In this document: positions 1 through 9,523 of the stretch, in pieces | How the letters are laid out: each line of letters begins with the position of its first letter | Position numbering within the stretch: position 1 is the stretch's first letter | Origin: Actinomycetota bacterium | Lineage (GTDB): Bacteria > Actinomycetota > Acidimicrobiia > Acidimicrobiales > Ilumatobacteraceae | DNA length: 50,889 bases | Direction of reading: 5' to 3' | Assembly: GCA_026393575.1 (NCBI GenBank) | Contig: JAPKZX010000056.1 | Span: forward strand, 1 to 50,889 | Notes under the pieces: generated by a model | What the model was told of the DNA's origin: nothing | Database searches by the model: none | The model's input: only the letters and a program-made list of their open reading frames with translations | Position numbers and translations under genes: made by a program

Positions 1-1
1 T

Positions 2-685
2 TTTGAGTCAAATATTCAGGGCACATGGAACTTGCTGGATGCCTGTCGCATACTGACACCATTGGTGAAAAGAATTGTCGTTGCTTCAAGCGATAAGGCG
101 TACGGCACTCAGTCTGTGTTGCCATACACCGAGGACATGTCAATGAATGGTGATCACCCGTACGAGGTGTCAAAGAGTTGTACTGATCTCATTTCAACAA
201 CTTATGCACGCACCTATGGAACTCCAGTCACAATTGCACGTTGCGGCAACATTTACGGTGGCGGAGACCTGAATTGGAATCGCATCATCCCTGGAACTTT
301 CCGCGCACTACTTCGCGGTGAGCAGCCAATACTGCGGAGTGATGGAACATTTATTCGTGATTACTTGCATGTAGACGACGTTGTGTCTGCATACCTTGCC
401 CTAGGTGAAAATTCTGACAAACCAGAATTTGCTGGTCATGGTTTTAACTTCAGTGATGAATCACCATTAACTGTGATGCAGATATTTAGTGCTATCTGTG
501 AGGCCGCCGGAAAGCCAAACACAAAACCAGTTGTTTTGAATGAAGCTACTGGTGAAATCAAAGATCAATATCTGGATTCCACTAAAGCGCATGAAGTTCT
601 CGGCTGGCATGCGCGTGTCTCTCTGCAAGATGGTTTGAAAAAATCGTTCTCCTGGTACAGCAATCTCCTCAACGGAAAGAATTAG
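2..685 (+). CDS. rfbG: CDP-glucose 4,6-dehydratase-like SDR (5' truncated by window edge)
   Basis: Extended short-chain dehydrogenase, expected to convert CDP-glucose to CDP-4-keto-6-deoxyglucose. The frame is open to the first bases of the window, reading [16 protein letters not shown], so the N-terminal NAD-binding Rossmann half lies outside. Visible are the SSDKAYG strand, the YEVSK catalytic Tyr-xxx-Lys, the [19 protein letters not shown] segment and the RDYLHVDD substrate-domain motif, all typical of the RfbG group. The gene after it, 4 bases downstream, encodes the next enzyme of the CDP-dideoxyhexose pathway, which supports the CDP-glucose assignment over GDP-mannose or dTDP-glucose dehydratases. 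Family membership is secure; the exact nucleotide specificity is inferred. Confidence 0.85.
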   Translation, partial: FESNIQGTWNLLDACRILTPLVKRIVVASSDKAYGTQSVLPYTEDMSMNGDHPYEVSKSCTDLISTTYARTYGTPVTIARCGNIYGGGDLNWNRIIPGTFRALLRGEQPILRSDGTFIRDYLHVDDVVSAYLALGENSDKPEFAGHGFNFSDESPLTVMQIFSAICEAAGKPNTKPVVLNEATGEIKDQYLDSTKAHEVLGWHARVSLQDGLKKSFSWYSNLLNGKN

Positions 686-689
686 TCCG

Positions 690-2018
690 ATGGCAGAGAA
701 ATCACGCGCAGAACAACTGCGTGCACAAATTCTTGAGCTCGTGAAGGAATATCACGGTGAGGCCTTTCCTGAAAAGCCATTTCTTGGTGGTATTTCAACG
801 GTTCCAGTCTCAGGGAAAGTTTTTGATAATCATGAACTGGAGTTACTCGTTGACTCTTCACTTGACTTTTGGTTGACAACGGGTCGCTATGCAGAGAAAT
901 TCGAAAAGGCATTTGCAAAAAAGATGGAGATGAAGCACGCCATGTTGTGTAACTCTGGATCCTCTGCAAACTTGCTGGCAGTTACGGCACTTACTTCATC
1001 ACGATTGGGCAAGCGTGCGCTCAAACAGGGTGACGAGGTCATCACTGCTGCGGCTGGATTTCCCACAACAGTTAATCCAATTCTGCAAAATCGGCTAGTA
1101 CCGGTGTTTGTTGACATTGAACTCGGTACGTACGACTCTTCGGTAGAAAAGATTGAAGCGGCAATTGGGCCAAAAACAAAAGCCATAGTGATGGCACACA
1201 CTCTGGGCAACCCTTTCGATATTCAGGGTGTTATGGAGTTGGCCGAGAAACACAATCTGTTCGTGGTTGAAGACACATGCGACGCAGTCGGTGCAAAATT
1301 CAATGGTAAGGCTGTCGGGTCTTTCGGAGATCTTTCTACTGCAAGCTTTTATCCAGCGCACCACATGACAATGGGTGAAGGCGGCTGCGTGATGGTGAAG
1401 AAGGCTTCCATGAAGAAAATTGTCGAATCTTTGCGTGACTGGGGCCGAGACTGCTGGTGTCCGCCAGGACAAGATGACACCTGCGGACGCCGTTTTGACT
1501 GGCAACTTGGTGATTTGCCATACGGTTATGACCACAAATATGTGTATTCACATATTGGATACAACCTGAAGATGACCGATATGCAAGCAGCGATTGGTGT
1601 CGCCCAAATGGACAAGCTGGATGGGTTTATTGCTGCACGTAATGCGAACTGGAGGCGCCTTCTCAAGGGACTAAAACCCCTAGAAGAGTTTCTTCTCTTG
1701 CCTAAAGCAACTAAGGGAAGCGAGCCGAGTTGGTTCGGATTCCCCATCACAGTCAGGGAAGGTGCACCGTTCAGCCGTTTTAATTTGGTGCAACATATAG
1801 AGAGTCGACGCATTGGTACTCGCCAATTGTTTGGCGGCAATCTCCTTCGTCAACCTGCTTATAAAGGAATGCCAATGCGGGTAGTGGGTAGTCTTGTAAA
1901 TGCTGACATAGTCACAGAGTCAACCTTCTGGATTGGTGTTTATCCAGGACTGACTGGAGAGATAATTGAATTTATGGTCGGCACTATCAGCGAATTCGTA
2001 CACGAGAAAACAACGTAG
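690..2018 (+). CDS. rfbH: CDP-4-keto-6-deoxy-D-glucose 3-dehydrase (E1, RfbH family)
   Basis: A 442-residue DegT/DnrJ/EryC1-fold enzyme. In E1-type dehydrases PMP and a [2Fe-2S] cluster remove the C3 hydroxyl of CDP-4-keto-6-deoxyglucose. Two diagnostic signs are visible. The PLP lysine is replaced by histidine in [12 protein letters not shown] (His224). Cysteines 197, 255, 257 and 265 are spaced exactly C-X57-C-X-C-X7-C, the spacing reported for the E1 iron-sulfur cluster. The ATG follows the dehydratase stop by 4 bases, so the two are co-transcribed. The electron-donating E3 reductase is not in this window and may lie upstream. Confidence in the E1 class is high. Confidence 0.93.
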   Translation: MAEKSRAEQLRAQILELVKEYHGEAFPEKPFLGGISTVPVSGKVFDNHELELLVDSSLDFWLTTGRYAEKFEKAFAKKMEMKHAMLCNSGSSANLLAVTALTSSRLGKRALKQGDEVITAAAGFPTTVNPILQNRLVPVFVDIELGTYDSSVEKIEAAIGPKTKAIVMAHTLGNPFDIQGVMELAEKHNLFVVEDTCDAVGAKFNGKAVGSFGDLSTASFYPAHHMTMGEGGCVMVKKASMKKIVESLRDWGRDCWCPPGQDDTCGRRFDWQLGDLPYGYDHKYVYSHIGYNLKMTDMQAAIGVAQMDKLDGFIAARNANWRRLLKGLKPLEEFLLLPKATKGSEPSWFGFPITVREGAPFSRFNLVQHIESRRIGTRQLFGGNLLRQPAYKGMPMRVVGSLVNADIVTESTFWIGVYPGLTGEIIEFMVGTISEFVHEKTT

Positions 2019-2027
2019 AGGTTGCCA

Positions 2028-3113
2028 ATGACTATTAATAGAGATTTCTTTGAAGATCTGTTTGTTCTTGAAATGGCCAACAACCACTGGGGCCGCATCG
2101 AGCGTGGGAAGAAAATTGTTGATGACTTTGCGCACGTTGTGCGCTATAACGGAGTTCGCGCCTCTATAAAACTTCAATTACGAGATGTGGATTCCTTTAT
2201 CCATAAGGACCACGTTGAAAATTCGGATGTCCGTTATATCAAAAAGACTCTTGATACGAAGATGTCGAAAGCAGATTTTGCACAACTTGTTGAGTACATC
2301 AAGAAATCTGGCTGCATTCCGACAGCAACACCATTTGATGAGGCATCAGTAGATTTTGCGCAAGAACTTGATTTACCAATGTTGAAAATTGCAAGTTCTG
2401 ATCTGAATGATTGGGTCTTGATTGAAAAGATCGCTACCACTCGCAAGCCAGTGATTGCATCAACAGGTGGAAGCTCGCTGAAAGATATTGATGACCTCGT
2501 TACTTTCTTTGAGAATCGGCGAATTCCATTAGCAGTCAACCATTGTGTTTCTTTGTACCCGTCTGAAGATGGCGCACTTGAGCTAAATCAGATTGATTTC
2601 CTTCGCAACCGATATCCGGGAATTACGATTGGTTTTTCATCACATGAATATCACGACTGGTCTTCGTCAATCATGATGGCGTACGCCAAAGGTGCGCGCA
2701 CTTTTGAGCGGCATATAGACATTGATGCGGACGGAATTCCTGTTTCGCCGTATTGCACCCTGCCTGAACAATGTGACACTTGGTTTAAATCCTTTAACAA
2801 GGCCAAGGAAATGTGTGGCGGACCGGGAACCGACAAGAGAATTCCATCGGTGGCAGAAATTGAGTACCTCGATGGATTAGTTCGTGGTGTATACGTAAAA
2901 CATGACCTCCCCGCTGGGCATCAACTCACCGACGATGATATTTATTTGGCAATCCCTTTACTCAAAGGACAATTGTCTTGTCGCGAGTTAATTGCCGGTG
3001 AAGCTATTGCTCGGGCAATCAAGGCTGACCAACCACTCACTATTGAGTGCCTTGATAATCCATATTCACGCACTGCTCAATTACGTGAGCAGATTGAAAA
3101 GAGGGGTCTCTAA
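2028..3113 (+). CDS. NeuB/SpsE-like PEP-condensing synthase with SAF domain
   Basis: A 361-residue member of the N-acetylneuraminate synthase family. These enzymes condense phosphoenolpyruvate with an aldose to give a nine-carbon (or related) ulosonic acid. The TIM-barrel part shows EMANNHWG near the start, KLQLRD, the ATPFDEASVDF strand, KIASSDL, STGGSS and GFSSHEYH with ERHIDID. The last 70 residues read as an SAF (antifreeze-like) domain. ATG at 2028 is preferred over an in-frame TTG six bases upstream because AGAGG lies 6 bases before it. No NeuA or NeuC partner is visible; the neighbours are RfbH and a ThDP enzyme, so the sugar acceptor is unknown and sialic acid itself is doubtful. Confidence 0.82.
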   Translation: MTINRDFFEDLFVLEMANNHWGRIERGKKIVDDFAHVVRYNGVRASIKLQLRDVDSFIHKDHVENSDVRYIKKTLDTKMSKADFAQLVEYIKKSGCIPTATPFDEASVDFAQELDLPMLKIASSDLNDWVLIEKIATTRKPVIASTGGSSLKDIDDLVTFFENRRIPLAVNHCVSLYPSEDGALELNQIDFLRNRYPGITIGFSSHEYHDWSSSIMMAYAKGARTFERHIDIDADGIPVSPYCTLPEQCDTWFKSFNKAKEMCGGPGTDKRIPSVAEIEYLDGLVRGVYVKHDLPAGHQLTDDDIYLAIPLLKGQLSCRELIAGEAIARAIKADQPLTIECLDNPYSRTAQLREQIEKRGL

Positions 3114-3119
3114 ATAGAG

Positions 3120-4895
3120 ATGGCATCGACCTCGCCAGTCGCTAGCAAGTACGCCGAACAACTGACTGACTGGTTGGTGGAACTTGGCTATACACATTGC
3201 TTTTTTGTAGCAGGTGGAAACATCATGCACCTTTTAGATGGCGCGCGAACACGATTCACCTGTGTGCCCGTCGTACACGAAGTGACAGCGGGAATAGCTG
3301 CGGAGTACTTCAATGAATCTGGCGGAGAAGGCAGAGCATTTGCAATGGTCACAGCTGGCCCTGGTGTTTCGAACATCATTACAGCGATGAGTGGGGCATG
3401 GCTCGAAAGCAGAGAACTTTTAGTTATCGCAGGGCAAGTGAAGTCTGAGGATTTAGCGACCGATGGTGTACGCCAACGAGGGATTCAAGAAATTAATGGC
3501 GTTGGACTTGCTGCGCCAGTTGCAAAACACTCTGTGCAAATGAAGAGTCCCATGTCAAGATCACAATTTTGTAATTTGGTGAGTGCAGGTCACACAGGAC
3601 GACCTGGACCTGTCTTTATTGAGTTGTGTTTGGATGCTCAAGGGTCTCCACCAATAAGTGAACAGGTTTCTGCAACAAAGATTCGGGAGAATGCTGTCGC
3701 GTCAAATTCTGCAATTGAATCAGTTATTACAAAACTAGGTTCAGCGAAACGTCCAATATTGTTGATAGGCGGAGGGGTCAGCCGAAAAGCCGCACAAGCA
3801 TTGCAAAAGGAACTGGATGCATCAGGTGTTCCGCTGATGACTACATGGAATGGTGCAGATCGAATTGATGCATCTAACCCTCGCTATCTAGGTCGCCCAA
3901 ATACTTGGGGTCAGAGAGCTGCAAACCTTCTAGTTGCTCAAGCTGATTTGATTATCGCGGTTGGAACACGTCTTGGGATGCAACAAACTGGTTTCAATTG
4001 GCAGCAATTTGGTCGCAATGCATTTGTTGTGCACGTTGATATCGACAGGTTTGAATTAGATAAAGGACACCCAAAGGTAGATCTACCAATATGCGCTGAT
4101 GCAGATGATTTTTTGTCACAGCTCTTGCCAAAGGTTCGAGGTGATTGGGAGGCGTGGTTGTCATATGCACGAGACGTTCGGGGTGCGCTCCCACTTAATG
4201 ATTCCGCAAATGAGACAGGTAGTGATTATCTAAGCCCTTACAGCTTTTATGCAGATTTGGTGCGCCTATCTAAACCCGATGACGTAATCATTCCTTGCTC
4301 AAGTGGGGGCGCAAACTCTGTTTCCATGCAAGTGATTGAACAGAAACTAGGGCAGGTAATTATTACTGACAAAGGTTTGGCAAGCATGGGTTATGGACTT
4401 GGCGGCGCAATTGGAGCTTCAATGGCTCACCCTGGAAGACGTACGTTTTTGATTGAAGGTGATGGGGGTTTCTCACAGAATCTTCAGGAACTAGCTACTG
4501 TTGCGGTAAATCACCTACCCATAAAGACTTTTATTTTTGCCAATAATGGTTATGGGTCCATTCGAATGACGCAGAAGAATTACTTCGGTGGTGCGTATTT
4601 GGGTTGCGATACTGAAAAAGGACTTGGTTTTCCGGACTGGGACATGCTCTTTAGGAGTTTTGGAATTGGAACTCTCACACTAGACAACAACTGGTTCACG
4701 AATAAGGAAGTTTTAGATGCTCTTTCTAATGATGAGCCCTTCGGCTTCATTGTGCCTATTGATCCGTTACAAACTTATTGGCCCAAAATCACTAGCCGGA
4801 TTGTGGAAGGTGGGGGAATGGAATCGAATCCTCTACACATGATGAGTCCAGATCTCGACCCAGCACTTTTTGCGAGAGTAACGAAGTATCTTTGA
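3120..4895 (+). CDS. Acetolactate-synthase-like ThDP enzyme, candidate sugar C-C branching enzyme (YerE-like)
   Basis: A 591-residue thiamine-diphosphate enzyme with three domains in the usual order. The N-terminal Pyr domain has catalytic Glu54 in VVHEVTAG; the central domain contains ILLIGGGVS; the C-terminal PP domain has the GDGG...NN cofactor motif beginning near residue 447. General housekeeping acetolactate synthase is unlikely given its place between a NeuB-like synthase and glycosyltransferase genes. In Yersinia, the ThDP flavoenzyme YerE adds a two-carbon unit from pyruvate to the CDP-3,6-dideoxy-4-ketohexose produced by RfbG, RfbH and the E3 reductase. The presence of RfbG and RfbH here makes that role plausible, but it is inference. 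Other decarboxylases or lyases of the family remain possible. Confidence 0.8.
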   Translation: MASTSPVASKYAEQLTDWLVELGYTHCFFVAGGNIMHLLDGARTRFTCVPVVHEVTAGIAAEYFNESGGEGRAFAMVTAGPGVSNIITAMSGAWLESRELLVIAGQVKSEDLATDGVRQRGIQEINGVGLAAPVAKHSVQMKSPMSRSQFCNLVSAGHTGRPGPVFIELCLDAQGSPPISEQVSATKIRENAVASNSAIESVITKLGSAKRPILLIGGGVSRKAAQALQKELDASGVPLMTTWNGADRIDASNPRYLGRPNTWGQRAANLLVAQADLIIAVGTRLGMQQTGFNWQQFGRNAFVVHVDIDRFELDKGHPKVDLPICADADDFLSQLLPKVRGDWEAWLSYARDVRGALPLNDSANETGSDYLSPYSFYADLVRLSKPDDVIIPCSSGGANSVSMQVIEQKLGQVIITDKGLASMGYGLGGAIGASMAHPGRRTFLIEGDGGFSQNLQELATVAVNHLPIKTFIFANNGYGSIRMTQKNYFGGAYLGCDTEKGLGFPDWDMLFRSFGIGTLTLDNNWFTNKEVLDALSNDEPFGFIVPIDPLQTYWPKITSRIVEGGGMESNPLHMMSPDLDPALFARVTKYL

Positions 4896-4897
4896 GC

Positions 4898-5848
4898 ATG
4901 TCGCGAAAACCACTCATCTCCATAGCAATACCAGCGTATAACGAATCTGCAAATATTGATGAATTGTGGACTCGTCTCTCGACTATGTTTGCAAATCTCA
5001 GTTCGACTTACGACTTTGAAGTCGTGGTTTGTGAGAATGGTTCGAAAGATGACACATTCAAAAAATTGGTGCAGATAAAAAGTGTTGATGCAAGACTAAA
5101 GATTGTCCAATTATCTCGGAACTTTCACATGGAAGGCGGAATGCTCGCTGCACTTTCGGAAGTGAGTGGTGATGCATGCGTCATTATGAGCGCAGACTTG
5201 CAAGACCCTCCCGAAATGATTCCCGAAATGATTGAGAAGTGGCGTTCGGGATTGGATCATGTGTACACCGTCATCACGCACCGGCATGGTGAAAGTAAAT
5301 TTCGTCAAGTAGCGGCTGAGATTTTCTATTGGATGATTGATCGCATTAGCGACACTCCTGTGCCACGAAATGCGAGCGACTTCCGTTTAGTCGATAAACA
5401 GATGTATCAGGCCTTTAATGCACTTCCTGAGAAAGACAGAATGGTTCGCGCCGTGTGGGGGTGGATTGGATTTCAATCAGCGAGTATGGAGTATGAGCGT
5501 CCGGCACGAACTGGTGGAACTTCTTCGTTTAATCCGTTTGTAACTGGAGCTTTTGCGATACGAGGAATGTTTGCAAGTTCTCTAAAGCCACTAAAATTGA
5601 TACCCATCGCTGGTCTCATTCTGTCGGGAATATCTTTTGTTGCCCTAATCATTGGTGTCGTCAGAGCATTTATTGAAGGTGTGCCATCACCAGGATTTGG
5701 CACAATTACATCGCTTATTCTGCTGATGTTTGGGCTCTTGTTCCTTCTCCTCTCAGTACTTGCGGAATACATCGGAATGATTTACATTGAAGCGCGCTCT
5801 CGACCGACTTACATTGTCAAGCGTGACCGAACAGACTTTGATAAATGA
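4898..5848 (+). CDS. GT2 glycosyltransferase, GtrB/DPM1-like with two C-terminal TM helices
   Basis: A 316-residue inverting glycosyltransferase that probably charges polyprenyl phosphate with a sugar on the cytoplasmic face. The GT2 domain begins ISIAIPAYNES, continues with VVCENGSKDDT and has the metal-binding SADLQDPPE motif. Two hydrophobic helices occupy roughly residues 228-290, as in undecaprenyl-phosphate glucosyl/mannosyltransferases. ATG at 4898 follows the previous stop (4893-4895) by two bases; a TTG at 4892 overlapping that stop is less likely. Position in the dideoxysugar block suggests it uses the sugar made there. Confidence 0.88.
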   Translation: MSRKPLISIAIPAYNESANIDELWTRLSTMFANLSSTYDFEVVVCENGSKDDTFKKLVQIKSVDARLKIVQLSRNFHMEGGMLAALSEVSGDACVIMSADLQDPPEMIPEMIEKWRSGLDHVYTVITHRHGESKFRQVAAEIFYWMIDRISDTPVPRNASDFRLVDKQMYQAFNALPEKDRMVRAVWGWIGFQSASMEYERPARTGGTSSFNPFVTGAFAIRGMFASSLKPLKLIPIAGLILSGISFVALIIGVVRAFIEGVPSPGFGTITSLILLMFGLLFLLLSVLAEYIGMIYIEARSRPTYIVKRDRTDFDK

Positions 5849-5851
5849 AGC

Positions 5852-6922
5852 ATGTCGTACGGCTCTCAACATATAACTAAACAGATTCTTTCTGATCTAG
5901 AAGAGATCAATCAAAAATCAAAATCTGATCTTTCAGAGTTAGTGAATAAACCTCTGGTGATTACAGGAGCATCGGGGTTTGTGGGCACATGGTTAACTTT
6001 GTCTTGGGTGTCAGCACGTAAGAAATTGAATGGTAGCGGGCGACTCCTCTTGACAAGCCGGAATCCTCAGTCGTTATTGCAACTCACGAACGTCATTGAT
6101 CCGGAGAGCCCAATAAGTGTTTTATCGAGTGATATTCGCAATCTTGTAATTCCGAATGATTTCTCTAATGGAAACTTGGTCCATGCCGCAACGCCCGCAA
6201 GCGCCGCCCTAAATTCAAGTGATCCAGCCCTGATGCTCAAGATAATTGTGGATGGTCAAGAGAGAGTACTTGGAGAAGCAATACGTACGAGCAACAGGGT
6301 GCTCTTTCTCAGTTCAGGTGCTGTCTACGGCCGCCAACCTCTAGACCTTGGCCAAGTTACTGAAACATGGGAAGGCGCACCACTGATCAGTGACAGTAGA
6401 TCTGCATATCATGAGGGCAAGCGAGTTGCGGAGCTTATGGGCAACATTTCTTCTGAAAAACAAGGTCTTCACTTTGTAACAGCGCGACTCTTTGCGTTTG
6501 TTGCACCATTTCTCCCGCTCGGAACTCACTTCGCCGTAGGGAATTTCCTCCGTGACGCGCACACCTCGAATCAGATTGAAATCCAAAGTGGTGGCGGATC
6601 AATTCGGACCTATCTTTATGCAACAGATTTATGCTCTAGTTTGTGGGCGCTTCAAGAACGGGGTCTGTCAGGGCGCGTATATAACGTGGGTTCTGAAGAA
6701 GAGATAACCATCAGGGAATTGGCGACTCAAGTTGCTGCTCTGGCGACTCAAGAAGTCAAAGTCGTGGTTCGTGGTATTGACACGTTCGACAACATGAGTA
6801 GGTATGTGCCTTCAATTGAGCGATTAGGTAGAGAAATGAATATCTATCAATCTGTGACGCTTCAGGAGGCACTTCTACGTACTTCAACTTGGCTAAGTGA
6901 AGCCAAGATTGAAAACTGGTGA
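5852..6922 (+). CDS. NAD-dependent epimerase/dehydratase (extended SDR)
   Basis: A 356-residue SDR. The Rossmann glycine motif TGASGFVGTWL is preceded by about 40 extra residues. The active site reads SSGAVYG and YHEGKR (Tyr-xxx-Lys), and the substrate half has NVGSEEEITIRELA. The start is 3 bases after the glycosyltransferase stop. In the yersiniose pathway the last step is a reductase (YerF) acting on the added side-chain ketone, and this SDR would be the candidate for that step here. An epimerase or C4 reductase role fits equally well from sequence alone. Confidence 0.8.
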   Translation: MSYGSQHITKQILSDLEEINQKSKSDLSELVNKPLVITGASGFVGTWLTLSWVSARKKLNGSGRLLLTSRNPQSLLQLTNVIDPESPISVLSSDIRNLVIPNDFSNGNLVHAATPASAALNSSDPALMLKIIVDGQERVLGEAIRTSNRVLFLSSGAVYGRQPLDLGQVTETWEGAPLISDSRSAYHEGKRVAELMGNISSEKQGLHFVTARLFAFVAPFLPLGTHFAVGNFLRDAHTSNQIEIQSGGGSIRTYLYATDLCSSLWALQERGLSGRVYNVGSEEEITIRELATQVAALATQEVKVVVRGIDTFDNMSRYVPSIERLGREMNIYQSVTLQEALLRTSTWLSEAKIENW

Positions 6923-6968
6923 GTGAGCAATTAGTGCTGTCTGAACCAAGCAATAGCGACGAACGAAA

Positions 6969-8723
6969 TCATTGCGGTACAGAATTGTCTAAAGTTAAAA
7001 CATGGTAGTAACTCACAGACTCGATTTTCACACGGTCACTATGCTTCTCGAGAAGCTCAGTACTTTGTGTGTCTGCCGCACCTCCGCGTGAGTCAATTAC
7101 CACTGCACAGATTTTCTTGCTGACCAATTTTGAAATTATCTGAGTGGCTGACGGAGGACTCACAGTCCAGAAATTTCCTGCGGTAGTTCCACGTACTGCG
7201 CCATAGGTCCACCGGTACTCTTCCAGAATCAGTGGTAACCATAAATGATCACCATTACCTACCTGCCCGACCTGTCCTCCTTCGGGCAAAGCCATGATCG
7301 GTAACTGGAGTATCTGACACCCCGGTTCAATCTTGGCACGTATGAGAGAAGCTGATTCCTGGAGTGACTGAAAAGCTTCTCTAGAAACCACGTCTGGCTC
7401 TGCTCCGATTCCGGACGATTTCAAAGGCATTATCTGGCTAGTGAATGCAATAACAAGCAGCAAAATAGTCATGGGTTTTCTGAACTTACTGATTCGTCCT
7501 AGATAATCCCCTAACGCGAGCACAGCAAACGTCATGATAACGATTGATAATCGATTCCAACAGCGGAATGAAGGGTCGACTGCATAAGCAAAGATGAGAC
7601 TTGTTCCCGATGCCGTGTAAAAGAGCAATGCCCAGAAAAAGAAATATCGAATTGAGCGCTGATTGCTAATTGTGTGGGTTAAGCCCGGCCGAGAGATTGC
7701 AATTCCGATGAGAAGAATCCAAACTCCAATTACACCAAGAATTGGTGAGATTGTCCATTCAAATGCTGTTGGCAAAACTACTGGTCGTAAGTTTGTTGGA
7801 AGCCAAACACCCCAAGGCACCAATAGACGCGCAATGGACCCACCGAACTGCACTGATTCCTCGGGGCTTCGAGTAATCACGGTGTCTAGTCCTCTTAGTT
7901 GGGACAAAAGAATACGAAGTATGGGACCAGTAACAAAGAGTACTGAAACAAGAACAGTTAGTCCTGCACGCTTTGTAGTCACTCGAATTGAATGATTGTG
8001 TTGCGGGACTAACAGAATCACGGTTGCTGCAAGAAGCGCAAAGAAAAATCCGTAATATGCGCCAGACGAACCTACTGCGATTATTCCAATCACAAAGCCA
8101 ACTCGTCTCAGCGTCGTGGCTGGAAAAAATATATCGATTGAACCAGTTTGGTAGTCAAACAGGCGTTTTAAGAAGACAACTCCGATCGGAATCATGTAAT
8201 ACGCAGCCAGAAAAGTATGACCGGCATCCATACGAGTGAAGTGGTAGGGGAGCCATGCATATGACAATGCCAACGGGACAGAGACCCACCTTGACAGTTT
8301 AAAGATGTCGGCGAGGAAAAGAAAAGTAGATGCACAAAGCCCAAATGTAAGCAAATAGAAGATGTTGACAGCAACGAACGGGTTATGCGTCAAGTGAGTG
8401 AGTATTCGAAGGACCTCCAACTGCAAATCATCGGGTACAAATGCCAAAGAGAAATCAGCAGTGAATGGCGCACCAAGTGAATGGTTGACCAATCCAAACC
8501 ATGACTGCCCTACTGTTTGTGCCAACGAGTAGATCCCTGATAGGTCGCTGTCTACAACTCTCCATGGATAGGCGAGGTCCTTGGGAGTGACGCGATGGAC
8601 CCATACGGCTCCCAAGATGGAAGAAAAAAAGACACCCATATATATGGTGAGAGTTGCTCGATATCTGGCGACTGAACGCCACACTGCAAACCTCTTTTCC
8701 GTGAAAGGTGAAAGCGTGTTCAT
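6969..8723 (-). CDS. Polytopic membrane protein, GT-C-like (putative glycosyltransferase)
   Basis: A 584-residue protein with about a dozen hydrophobic helices and a soluble C-terminal tail of roughly 150 residues. After the first helix come acidic residues in RVVDSDLSGIYSLAQ, then SLGAPFTADFS. An acidic pair in the first loop is characteristic of GT-C lipid-linked-sugar transferases and YfhO-like proteins. The C-terminal region (LPIMALPEGGQVG, then ICAVVIDSRGG) resembles the luminal domain of such enzymes. The start overlaps the stop of the upstream methyltransferase as ATGA, so the two are translationally coupled. I do not recognise a specific family member, and the sugar and acceptor are unknown. 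Confidence 0.65.
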   Translation of the reverse strand: MNTLSPFTEKRFAVWRSVARYRATLTIYMGVFFSSILGAVWVHRVTPKDLAYPWRVVDSDLSGIYSLAQTVGQSWFGLVNHSLGAPFTADFSLAFVPDDLQLEVLRILTHLTHNPFVAVNIFYLLTFGLCASTFLFLADIFKLSRWVSVPLALSYAWLPYHFTRMDAGHTFLAAYYMIPIGVVFLKRLFDYQTGSIDIFFPATTLRRVGFVIGIIAVGSSGAYYGFFFALLAATVILLVPQHNHSIRVTTKRAGLTVLVSVLFVTGPILRILLSQLRGLDTVITRSPEESVQFGGSIARLLVPWGVWLPTNLRPVVLPTAFEWTISPILGVIGVWILLIGIAISRPGLTHTISNQRSIRYFFFWALLFYTASGTSLIFAYAVDPSFRCWNRLSIVIMTFAVLALGDYLGRISKFRKPMTILLLVIAFTSQIMPLKSSGIGAEPDVVSREAFQSLQESASLIRAKIEPGCQILQLPIMALPEGGQVGQVGNGDHLWLPLILEEYRWTYGAVRGTTAGNFWTVSPPSATQIISKLVSKKICAVVIDSRGGAADTQSTELLEKHSDRVKIESVSYYHVLTLDNSVPQ

Positions 8724-9451
8724 GTAGGCCGTTTGTCGGCCCGCATGACAAGGCCACCTGCTATTGATGGGAATCGCGAAAGGAGAGTATCCAGTGGGCG
8801 TACAAATCGTGGTAACTCAGGAAATGGAACTCCAACAATTTTAGAATTGTGGAAACCATTATCTTCCACAAATTCCTTGAGGGCTTTTCTAGTGAATAGA
8901 CGAAGGTGCCCAACAGTTCCACTGCCTGGGCGCCCATAGACTTTTTTGAAACTCACTTCACTAAAAGCTGGCTGTATTCCAAATAGCAACGCAATGCGAT
9001 TAAACCACGAAGCAAGGTTTGGCGTTGAGATCAGTAATTGGCCCTGATCAGTGAGGACCCGATGGATTTCTTCCATTATGGAATCAGTGTCGACGAGGTG
9101 CTCGATGACTTCATCAATCATGACGATGTCAAATGTTTTGTCAGGGAAGGGCAATTTGTGTCCTTCAGCACTAGCTACAAGGGGTGAAAACCCTCGTTTT
9201 CTAGCTTCGACCAAGGCAGGTACGGACAAATCGATACAGACCACATGATCGATAGAAGCAGTTTTAGCAATGAGAGCTGCACCCACGCCGGCCCCAGAGC
9301 CGATATCAAGAAGCCGTGAAGTATGCGCTGAGGCAATCACCGGTCGCATGATTTTTGCTTGTGCGTTATGGATGACTGGCGGGGTAGAACTGTGCTCACC
9401 CATCACCACTGTTGCGTAAAAAGATTCGCCTGGGTCAGTTTCTTTGCTCAT
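8720..9451 (-). CDS. Class I SAM-dependent methyltransferase
   Basis: A 243-residue methyltransferase of the Methyltransf_11/UbiE type. Motif I is LLDIGSGAGVGAALIA, followed by the acidic strand VVCIDLS, the DIVMIDEVIEHL strand characteristic of small-molecule methyltransferases, and LLISTPNLASW. The C-terminal part (GRPGSGTVGHLRLFTRKAL) is typical of methyltransferases found in polysaccharide clusters. It precedes and overlaps the GT-C-like membrane protein gene by four bases. It probably methylates a sugar or lipid-linked intermediate; the substrate cannot be read from the sequence. Confidence 0.85.
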   Translation of the reverse strand: MSKETDPGESFYATVVMGEHSSTPPVIHNAQAKIMRPVIASAHTSRLLDIGSGAGVGAALIAKTASIDHVVCIDLSVPALVEARKRGFSPLVASAEGHKLPFPDKTFDIVMIDEVIEHLVDTDSIMEEIHRVLTDQGQLLISTPNLASWFNRIALLFGIQPAFSEVSFKKVYGRPGSGTVGHLRLFTRKALKEFVEDNGFHNSKIVGVPFPELPRFVRPLDTLLSRFPSIAGGLVMRADKRPT

Positions 9452-9523
9452 GTATCTCCCACTGAAGCGTGCCTCATGTTAGTTGAGAAAGAAGGTGTCG
9501 GCTGAGGTAGTGACTGGCATTTA

